Shown here piece by piece: positions 35,801-41,819 of a stretch of DNA of 64,000 nucleotides. Each line of letters starts with the position of its first letter. The stretch's first letter is position 1. Under the pieces are notes generated by a model. The model made no database searches. It had not been told where the DNA came from and worked only from the letters and a program-made list of their open reading frames with translations. Source of the DNA: Hymenobacter sp. GOD-10R (GTDB lineage: Bacteria > Bacteroidota > Bacteroidia > Cytophagales > Hymenobacteraceae); assembly GCF_035609205.1 (NCBI RefSeq), contig NZ_CP141184.1, forward strand, positions 6,314,501 through 6,378,500, read 5' to 3'. The position numbers and the translations under genes are program-made.

Positions 35801-36026
35801 CACCTTTTATCACCACCGAAACGCCGGGGAGTCCTTCGCCATTGCTTTGTACGACCCGACCTTTGATCGGCAGGGCAACGGGCTTCACGATACCGGCTAG
35901 CCGGAGCGCTGCACCACTTCGAGGCTTAGCTGCAATCGGTTGCACGAACGTTTGCAGGCTACCTACGGCAAGCAGCGCAGCACTTCGCAGCAGGAGTTTC
36001 TTGTAGGGGTTTAACAACATATACAA
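32814..36026 (-). CDS. SusC/RagA-family TonB-linked outer-membrane transporter
   Basis: This TonB-dependent barrel imports oligosaccharides released at the cell surface. The 1070-residue precursor has a signal sequence and then a carboxypeptidase-regulatory-like domain (about 52-130; IKGRVVQSNGEGLPGVSVVI). A TonB-box region EVVVVGYGTQ follows. The plug domain (about 140-250) carries the SusC signature LKDASATAIYGLRAANGVVI. The 22-strand barrel fills the remainder, ending FLAGINIGF. It is the first gene of the minus-strand locus, followed by susD, GH3, esterase, GH30 and GH42. It is divergent from the Nudix-fold regulator, which is the best candidate for its control. Confidence 0.95.
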   Translation of the reverse strand: MYMLLNPYKKLLLRSAALLAVGSLQTFVQPIAAKPRSGAALRLAGIVKPVALPIKGRVVQSNGEGLPGVSVVIKGGTQGTSTDANGNFTLDVPAGSTLVFSYVGYTRREVPVTSSTTTLSVTLNEDTQALKEVVVVGYGTQERTSVTGSVASVSGREIAAQPVPDAAQAIQGRAAGVQIVSNSGAPGGSGGTSVRVRGITSAGNNSPLYVVDGFPLPTAVDGNGNATGTELSTINPNDIESIDVLKDASATAIYGLRAANGVVIITTKRGKAGTSNINLDAYVGTQNVWRQIPMLNASQFAQLNNEARTAGGLALIPKYANPGSLGAGTNWLDAIFRPAKIQNYSLSATGGSEKARYAVSAGYFQQDGTIINSNFQRFTLRANGEVQLSKILKIGNTLALTHQDEKPLNNENNEFSGIIQLAVQAPPTAPVRNPDGSLYEFSSVDNYGEESPVTGALRPILKNNRNRVTSTFYAELEPITGLRFRTNIGADLQFLQQDQFFPSISGSSKYPASQAQANSSNNYSPSYLIENTATYDKLFAGKHQVTFLLGQSAQQFDNYYLTASRIGYSRNDLQIIDRGPINSQISNGGNNGRSRLASYFGRLNYEFAGKYLFSATARYDGSSAFSPENKFGFFPGVSAGWRISEEDFLKSYSSVSNLKVRAGWGRVGNPLNAGTFAYLATINSATTTNNGVPGTGYIFGTGSQVQVIGGAPTRLPNTDLKWENNEQINLGIDVGLWQNRVSASIDLYKRTSPNLIAAVPVSYVSGTSESINTNAAASSNKGVDLAITTNNFVGDANGFNWSTTLNFSLYRNKITSLGAGRPYFGQSTRGGGSLVRYAEGIPFGSFYGYVADGLIQSQGELDALNAGSPTKSYQTAGTGPGDIKFKDLNGDGQITDADQTYIGNPNPDFTYGLNNTFSYKGFDLNVFLQGSQGNDVYNLNRYYTEGGLYGASNASTLTLERWTAPNTSNFVPRAVAGDPNQNLRVSSHYVENGSYMRIKLLTLGYTLPATLVGRISATRIRVYVTSQNLATFTKYKGFDPELGNQGGSLGVDRGIYPQARVFLAGINIGF

Positions 36027-36650
36027 AGAGTTAGAAGTGGGATGAGCTTGAACAGAAGAAAGCAGCTAGCCTCCAGCCTCGCACAAGGCGAAGCGCGACG
36101 GTAGTAGCAACGCGCGCTTGCTTAGGCTAGCGGCGCATTCAAATAAAGCAAAGGCAAATAGGAAGGCTTATAAAGCCTTGATGCTACACCAAGCACGAAG
36201 CGCAGCCGCTATGAGCGCGGTTAGCTCGTGTGTAGAAGCAGTAGATAACGAGGAGCGATAGTCGAGAAAGTAGCTAGGTTGGCCACCACCTCCAAAAAAC
36301 ACAAGACGATCTATAGCGAATCAGCTGAGCTGAACAGGGTTCCGGAAGCACTCCGGTTTATGCACCAAACTGGCTACGAGCCAGAACACGCACGAAAGGC
36401 ACTATCAAACTATTGCAGCGCCGGATAAACGCCATCTTTACGTATGGATAGTGAAGGCTGTACTTAGGTGGTGGTTTGGTAGCTAGGTATGCTTATGCAG
36501 AGGGATTTGCCGTGCAGCACGGCACGTAGGCCGAGGAGGCGAGTAGCGTAGGAATTAACCATAGACTGGGTGAGACGGTGGGAGTTTGGGCTGGATGGAG
36601 TGGCGGCACGTAAAAGGAGAATGGCGGCGTCAGCGTGAAATCAACTGCCA
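36027..36650. other. Long leader/intergenic region between susC and the regulator
   Basis: About 620 bp without a credible gene. The susC leader must lie here, on the minus strand. I see weak local stems (for example CCGC-TATGA-GCGG) but no repeat of the dispersed palindrome families and no small ORF with export or domain features. The operator pair lies at its right end. Confidence 0.6.
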
Positions 36651-36708
36651 TTCTGTATTATTTACGGATTAAATGTAGAGATTTTTTCTAATGCGTGTAT
36701 TTTACGCA
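36651..36708. promoter_or_regulatory. Paired operator sites in front of the Nudix-fold regulator
   Basis: The proximal site at 36692-36708 is TGCGTGTATTTTACGCA, an inverted repeat TGCGTr-N5-TACGCA. A degenerate second site starts at 36651 (GTATTATTTACGGA), 41 bp upstream. The proximal site is 34 bp before the ATG. The same two-site layout, with better palindromes, recurs at 40389-40447. Autoregulation by the adjacent regulator and control of susC are inferred. Confidence 0.6.
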
Positions 36709-36725
36709 ATAAAAAATTTACGGCC

Positions 36726-37514
36726 ATGAACACTGCCGAGGAGGTACACGATTTCGTCAACAAGGGGCACGAGCAGTATTTGCCTCATTTATCAATCGAC
36801 TGTGTCATTTTTGGCTACCACGATCGGCAGCTGAAAATCCTGTTGATTAGGCACCACGGCCACGATAAATGGATGCTGCCGGGCGGATTTATTCAGCGCC
36901 ACGAAACGCTGACGGAGGCGGCTTATCGGATTTTGGCTTACAAAACCGGTATTCGCGACCTGTTCTTGCAGCAGTTTTACACGTTTGGCGATAGTGCCGC
37001 CCGCCTCAATCGCATTGCTATCCAGCAGATCCACAACAAGACCTATGCGAAAGTAGGCGTCACGCTCGACCAAAATCATTGGCTTTCAGAGCGGACGTTG
37101 TCGATTGGGTACTATGCGCTAGTCGATTACTCCAACGTGGTGGTACGGCCTGAATTTCTGATCGATGAGTATGCTTGGCGTGACATCAGCGACATTCCAG
37201 AGTTGCAGTACGACCACAACGAAATCATTGACAAAGCCTTAGCAACGCTCCGCACCCAGATTTACCAGCAGCCTATCGGTTCTAATTTACTTCCCGAGAA
37301 GTTTACCCTGCCGGAAGTGCACGACCTGTACGAGACCATTCTTGGCAAGAGCTTCGACCGCCGCAACTTCCGTAAAAAGCTCCTGGCCCTAGGTCTGATC
37401 CGGCAGCTGAACGAGCAACGTAAGATCGGGCCGCACCGGTCGCCCAACTTGTACGAATTTGACCTAGAGAACTACCACAAAGCCCTAAACGAAGGCGCTA
37501 CGCTCGTGCTGTAG
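36726..37514 (+). CDS. Nudix-fold transcriptional regulator, NrtR/AraR-like
   Basis: The 262-residue protein has an N-terminal Nudix domain (about 20-160) and a C-terminal winged helix (about 190-255, FTLPEVHDLYETILGKSFDR then RNFRKKLLALGLI). The helix matches NrtR-type regulators. The Nudix box reads G54-x5-E60-x7-R68-ILAYK-x-G75: the catalytic REUxEE glutamates are Ile69, Tyr72 and Lys73, so hydrolysis is unlikely. In Bacteroidota several such proteins are sugar-responsive repressors or activators, including the arabinose regulator AraR. Its position, divergent from susC, suggests it senses a sugar released by this locus. The paired operators immediately upstream point to autoregulation. 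Confidence 0.85.
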   Translation: MNTAEEVHDFVNKGHEQYLPHLSIDCVIFGYHDRQLKILLIRHHGHDKWMLPGGFIQRHETLTEAAYRILAYKTGIRDLFLQQFYTFGDSAARLNRIAIQQIHNKTYAKVGVTLDQNHWLSERTLSIGYYALVDYSNVVVRPEFLIDEYAWRDISDIPELQYDHNEIIDKALATLRTQIYQQPIGSNLLPEKFTLPEVHDLYETILGKSFDRRNFRKKLLALGLIRQLNEQRKIGPHRSPNLYEFDLENYHKALNEGATLVL

Positions 37515-37516
37515 CG

Positions 37517-37596
37517 CCCTAGGTGTAGTTCGCGCAGCCTGCGCCAAGCCGTGCTAACACGTCTTGTGCTGCGCCACGCGAACTACAAGCCCTAGG
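37517..37596. terminator. Bidirectional hairpin between convergent genes
   Basis: TGTAGTTCGCG (37524-37534) and CGCGAACTACA (37577-37587) are exact complements, flanked by CCCTAGG on both sides. It fills the gap between the convergent regulator and GH3 genes and can end both transcripts. Confidence 0.6.
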
Positions 37597-37600
37597 AGGC

Positions 37601-39889
37601 TTACAGCGTCAGGTTACCCGTCTGGCGAATGTCGCGGGAAGAGCTGCCGACCAGCACCTGAAACTTGCCGGGCTCCAGCACCCATTGCTTCTTGCCCTCG
37701 TCGTAGTACTGGAAAGCGTCGGCACCTAGCTTCAGCGTCACGGTCTTGGACTCGCCGGGCTTGAGGAACACTTTTTCGAAGGCCTTGAGCTCTTTTTCGG
37801 GACGCTTCACAGATGATTGCTCGTCTTTCACGTAGAGCTGCACCACTTCCGCGCCCGCCATTTTGCCGGTGTTGCGCACCGTGAGCGACACGGTAGCACT
37901 CTGCGTACCGGGCGTCATGGTCAGCTTGCCGTAGTCGAACGAGGTGTAGCTTAGCCCGTAGCCGAAGGCAAACTGCGGAGCTACTTTGTAAGTATCGAAG
38001 TAGCGGTAGCCTACAAAAATATCCTCTTTATAGGTCTGTTTCAGCTCGTTGCCGGGCGTACTGGGGTACTCTCCTAACTTGTGCGCGGGCGAGTCTTCCA
38101 GCTTTGCCGGGAAGGTAAAGGGCAGTTTACCCGAGGGGTTCACGTCGCCGAACAGCACGTGCGCAATGGCGTTGCCGCCTTCCATCCCCGGATACCAGGC
38201 CTCTACCAGCGCCTTGGTCTGTCCGACCCACGGCGACACGTCGATGGGGCCACCGCCGAGCAGTACGACCACGGTATTAGGATTGGCTTTCTGGACGGCC
38301 TGAATCAACTCATCCTGGCCAAAGGGCATTTTCATGTCAGGCTTGTCGGTGCCTTCGGCGTCGTAGGCGTTGTCGCTCCACTTGCTGTAGTCGTAGCCGT
38401 GGGTCGAGCCACCCACATATACCACAACGTCAGCCGCTTTGGCAGCCGCAACCGCTTCAGCAATCATTTGCGGGTCTGCTTTTTGGCCGCGCGCGATTTT
38501 GTAGCCTTGGGCATACGTAATCTTCACTTGATCACCTAGCGTATTCTTGAGCCCTTGCAGCGCCGTGATTTCGTACTTCGGCTTGACTTGGGCACTACCG
38601 CCACCTAGGCCATTTTCGCGGTTGGCGTTTTCGCCAATGACGGCAATCGTCTTCACCGACTTCTTCAGCGGCAGCATGTTGCCTTCGTTCTTGAGCAGTA
38701 CGATGCCTTCCTCAGCTACTTTGAGGGCGGTGGCTTGGTGCTCTTTGGTGTTGTAGGCGCCGGGCTTGCGCTTGGTGCCGCCCATCATGTTGGTGGCGTA
38801 CATCACGCGCAGAATGCGCCGTACTTTATCATCCAACAGAGGCACCAGCTTCGGATCTTTTTTGATGGCATCCAGCGCTGCATCTGCCAAGTAGAAACGG
38901 TCATAGACGTTCTTGGTTGGGGCATTTGCGATGGAGGCCGTCGCGCTTTGGTCTACGCTATTATTCAGGAGTTCTAGGTCGGTGCCCATTTCCAGGTCGG
39001 TGCCGTTGCGCAATGCATCCTGTGTGTTGTGCACCGAACCCCAGTCACTCATTACCAGCCCCTTAAAACCCCATTCCCCCTTCAGAATGTCGTTCATCAG
39101 GTAGGCATTTTCAGTGGCGTAGGTACCCCGAAATTTGTTGTAGGAACCCATCAGCGAGTAGGCGCCACCTTGCTGAATAGCGGCTTTGAAGCCTGGCAGG
39201 TAGATTTCGCGAAGGGCCCGCTCGCTCATGTCCACGTCGATATCGTTGCGGTGCGTCTCCTGGTTGTTGGCTGCGTAGTGCTTCACGCAGGCCGACACGC
39301 CTTGGTCCTGCACCCCACGGATGTACCCCACTACCATCTTCGAGATGAGGAAAGGGTCTTCGCTCAAATACTCAAAGTTGCGTCCGTTCAGCGGCGTGCG
39401 AACGATGTTGATGCCCGGACCTAGGATGATGTCTTTGCCCCGAAAGTTGGCCTCGCTGCCGAGCACGGTGCCGTAGGCGTAGCCTAGCTCAGGGTTCCAG
39501 GTGGAAGCGAGGGTGTTGTTGTTGGGCAGGTAGGTGCCGGCGTCGTTGGCTCCTTTCACGCCTTTCCAGTCGCGGCCCTGCTCGGGGCGTACGCCGTGCG
39601 GACCGTCGGAAGTCATGATTTCGGGAATACCGAGGTGCTCCACCCCACCAGCGGCAAAGGCCGAGTTGGCATGCAGCATGTGCACCTTCTCTTCCAGCGT
39701 CAGCTTCTTGAGTAGAGCATTAATTTCGGTTTCGTGGCCGAGCAGCGCCTGCTGGCGGTTGGTGGTTGGCGCACTCGGCGTGCGCGGCTTGGCGGCGGAA
39801 GTAGTTTGCGCCTGACATACGTTCGTCATAGCAGCGTAGCACAAAGTAGTGCCCAAAAGGAGAGAAAAGCGGGAGGGTTGATGAGGCAT
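37601..39889 (-). CDS. GH3 beta-glucosidase-like hydrolase, secreted (copy 2)
   Basis: The 762-residue protein has a Sec signal (SRFSLLLGTTLCYAAMTNVCQA-Q). The barrel includes IPEIMTSDGPHGVRPEQ, NIVRTPLNGRNFEYLSEDP, KHYAANNQETHR and nucleophile Asp282 in FKGLVMSDWGS. The alpha/beta sandwich has VVVYVGGSTHGYDYSKWSDN and then AEGTD, the region of the acid/base. A fibronectin-III-like domain ends at QTGNLTL. It is clearly a different subgroup from the other GH3 in this locus, which suggests complementary linkage preferences. It has its own leader of about 500 bp with an operator pair upstream, so it is likely co-regulated with the susC operon. Confidence 0.92.
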   Translation of the reverse strand: MPHQPSRFSLLLGTTLCYAAMTNVCQAQTTSAAKPRTPSAPTTNRQQALLGHETEINALLKKLTLEEKVHMLHANSAFAAGGVEHLGIPEIMTSDGPHGVRPEQGRDWKGVKGANDAGTYLPNNNTLASTWNPELGYAYGTVLGSEANFRGKDIILGPGINIVRTPLNGRNFEYLSEDPFLISKMVVGYIRGVQDQGVSACVKHYAANNQETHRNDIDVDMSERALREIYLPGFKAAIQQGGAYSLMGSYNKFRGTYATENAYLMNDILKGEWGFKGLVMSDWGSVHNTQDALRNGTDLEMGTDLELLNNSVDQSATASIANAPTKNVYDRFYLADAALDAIKKDPKLVPLLDDKVRRILRVMYATNMMGGTKRKPGAYNTKEHQATALKVAEEGIVLLKNEGNMLPLKKSVKTIAVIGENANRENGLGGGSAQVKPKYEITALQGLKNTLGDQVKITYAQGYKIARGQKADPQMIAEAVAAAKAADVVVYVGGSTHGYDYSKWSDNAYDAEGTDKPDMKMPFGQDELIQAVQKANPNTVVVLLGGGPIDVSPWVGQTKALVEAWYPGMEGGNAIAHVLFGDVNPSGKLPFTFPAKLEDSPAHKLGEYPSTPGNELKQTYKEDIFVGYRYFDTYKVAPQFAFGYGLSYTSFDYGKLTMTPGTQSATVSLTVRNTGKMAGAEVVQLYVKDEQSSVKRPEKELKAFEKVFLKPGESKTVTLKLGADAFQYYDEGKKQWVLEPGKFQVLVGSSSRDIRQTGNLTL

Positions 39890-40388
39890 CTGTGTCGTGT
39901 AAATGCTAGTGGGAACGGAAAGAATACGAGAAGAACGCGCAGCACGCAGCGTGCCGCACTGATGGATTACTGTCCCAGCCGTTAGTAGCTAGGCGGTATA
40001 GTATTCGGAATTCAGAATCAGGTTCAGCTTAACGCGGTATTCCCACGGTGGAAACCATACTGGGGAGCCAAGGTGAACCTAGGCACCAATTGAGCAGCAA
40101 CACCTGCTTCCAGACTGGTGTAGCGAGCAGCTAAAGAGTATTAATCCTTGACAGACCAGGCGGGCTCGGGTGCGATAAACAAGTTATGCGGAGCCCTACA
40201 GCCCAACTAATCCGTAAAGCAACCTTTACCGGCATTATTCATAGAATTGAACCCAGCAACGCCGTGACTGATAGAAGCTGTATCTATATAGACGCACTGC
40301 AGGAAGCTAACAGTCAAGCAGCTAACGTAGCGCGGAAAGCAGTGGATTGAGTAAACAGGCGCTAGAGTTCAGCGCAGCAACGCAAGTA
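39890..40388. other. Intergenic/leader region upstream of the second GH3 gene
   Basis: About 500 bp without a credible gene. It contains the GH3 promoter and leader on the minus strand. I see no long palindrome here and no clear similarity to the susC leader beyond the operator block that follows. Confidence 0.55.
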
Positions 40389-40447
40389 TTGCGTATTGTT
40401 TACGCAATAAATGTAGCAGATTTTTCCTAATGCGTATATGATACGCA
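40389..40447. promoter_or_regulatory. Second copy of the paired operator sites
   Basis: Two strong inverted repeats are present: TTGCGTATTGTTTACGCAA (40389-40407) and TGCGTATATGATACGCA (40431-40447). They are separated by AATGTAGCAGATTTTTCC-like sequence shared with the copy at 36651-36708. The distance from the second site to the next ATG is 34 bp, as in the other copy. They may control the GH3 gene at 39889 (minus strand). Confidence 0.65.
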
Positions 40448-40464
40448 ATAAAAAAATTTGGCTC

Positions 40465-40494
40465 ATGTATACCGAGCAGGAGGTGCTACCATAG
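40465..40494 (+). pseudogene. Relic of the 5' end of a Nudix-fold regulator gene
   Basis: After the duplicated operator block an ATG opens the frame MYTEQEVLP followed by TAG. The intact regulator starts MNTAEEVHD at the same distance from its operators, and both share an ACxGxGCxGAGGAGGT-like DNA run. Similarity stops at the premature stop codon and a strong hairpin follows at once. The simplest reading is a duplicated regulator gene reduced to its leader and first codons. Chance similarity of nine codons alone would be weak; the operator context makes it convincing. Confidence 0.5.
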
Positions 40495-40501
40495 AGCAGA
40501 A

Positions 40502-40557
40502 AACAGATCTGCCCGTAGCACCTAGCTCAAAAGCTAGGTGCTACGGGCAGATCTGTT
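40502..40557. terminator. Perfect 26-bp hairpin downstream of the SGNH esterase gene
   Basis: The arms at 40502-40527 and 40532-40557 are exact complements with loop CAAA. The stem contains CAGATCTG and CCCGTAGCACC. On the minus strand it follows the esterase stop and is trailed by TTTTCTG. It is a strong terminator candidate. Confidence 0.75.
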
Positions 40558-40591
40558 TCTTGACGCCGGCGCAACGGCGCCGAGGGCGAGC

Positions 40592-41236
40592 TTACTTGAT
40601 GGCTTTGAACACTTCCTGGGCCAAAATGGCATCGCCCGCGGACGTGGGGTGAATGCCATCGGGAGCTAGGTCGTCGTGGCCGAGCATTGGTGTATAGAGG
40701 TCGATGACCTGCGTGTGGGTTTTCTTGGCAATGGCTTCTACTAGCGGCAGTATCTCACTCTTGATAATTTCGGGGCTGATGCTGAAGTTGGCGCGATACG
40801 CTGGCATGGGCTTGCTGAGGTACACCTTTGGGTGCGAAGGCAGCTTCTTGAACGACTTTACAAAAGCGACATAGTCTTTCTTAAAGTCCGCTTTGTACTT
40901 CCAGTTCTGTGGTTTGGAGTCGTTGGTACCTAGCTTGATAACGACGATGTTGGGCTCCCACTGCAATACTTCCTGGTATTTAGCTTCTTTCCAGTACGGC
41001 CGGTCACCTTTCTTCAGCAGCGTGCGTCCACTAATGCCGTAGTTGCGCACGTCGTAGGGGTCGCCGAGCAGCTCCTGCAACTGAATAGGGTACGTTCGGC
41101 CGTCTTTGACGCCGTAGCCTTCCGTGATACTATTGCCCACGCACGCCACTTTGATTTTGGTTTGGGCAAAGCTCGTGCTGATGGTGAGAGCTAGCAGGAA
41201 GCTCCAAACCCAGAATTTGCGGATACGTGGGTGCAT
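40592..41236 (-). CDS. SGNH/GDSL-type esterase, secreted
   Basis: The 214-residue protein has a Sec signal (FWVWSFLLALTISTSFA-Q). All SGNH blocks are visible: block I VACVGNSITEGYG (nucleophile Ser), block II Gly in YGISGRTLL, block III KLGTNDSKP and block V APDGIHPTSAGDAI (Asp and His). Such enzymes in polysaccharide loci usually remove acetyl or other acyl groups from sugars. It lies between the two carbohydrate clusters and does not obviously belong to either operon. No extra binding module is present. Confidence 0.88.
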   Translation of the reverse strand: MHPRIRKFWVWSFLLALTISTSFAQTKIKVACVGNSITEGYGVKDGRTYPIQLQELLGDPYDVRNYGISGRTLLKKGDRPYWKEAKYQEVLQWEPNIVVIKLGTNDSKPQNWKYKADFKKDYVAFVKSFKKLPSHPKVYLSKPMPAYRANFSISPEIIKSEILPLVEAIAKKTHTQVIDLYTPMLGHDDLAPDGIHPTSAGDAILAQEVFKAIK

Positions 41237-41507
41237 AGAAAGATACCAGACGCGGCTTTGCGTCCTGAGTTTTGGGTGGGAGTAGATAGCAGACGGTAGC
41301 CAAGACGTAGCCTAGCTATGGCAAGTATAGGAAAAAAGTGGTGCCCACTGCTGTGTAGCAACGCGCTGATGCTGACGAAATTTCCTAAATACATAGCCCA
41401 AGCGGCTCGTGCTTATCCCAGGTTTTCTACGATTTCGGCAAAGCTCGTCTACTAACTCTGCTGGAGGTGCTTTCGTACAGAATGGGAGTTACTAGTATCT
41501 ATTTGCC

Positions 41508-41765
41508 ATGCCACTACACCGTTTGTTAGACCAAAAGCTGAGCAAGATTTACGAGCCTTCGTCACGCATCGACGACGTATTTAAGGGCTACGACATCACT
41601 TTCTTGACCAACGAGCTAGGGGAACCGGTCACGCTATTTTTCGGCAAGCGCCGGCCCGACGGCGCCATTGCCGGCGAGCGGTACACACGCACCATCAAGC
41701 GTGAGCCCGGTGGCACGGCCGTGGCCCATAGCCACTGGGATTTGCGCGGCAAAGTCACCCGGTAG
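41508..41765 (+). CDS. Conserved-looking 85-residue hypothetical protein
   Basis: I do not recognise a family. The frame has GC-rich third positions like its neighbours and begins cleanly at an ATG after an AT-richer gap. The protein has no signal and no membrane segment. It starts with an amphipathic helix (HRLLDQKLSKIYEPSSRIDD), then a beta-rich core (YDITFLTNELGEPVTLFFGK) and a basic end (TRTIKREPGGTAVAHSHWDL). It is convergent with the PAS kinase gene 55 bp away. A small cytosolic single-domain protein is the most that can be said. Confidence 0.6.
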   Translation: MPLHRLLDQKLSKIYEPSSRIDDVFKGYDITFLTNELGEPVTLFFGKRRPDGAIAGERYTRTIKREPGGTAVAHSHWDLRGKVTR

Positions 41766-41819
41766 CGCCAAGCACGACGGTTGGGAAACGTGCTTTTAAG
41801 ATGATGCTGTTTCCCAATA

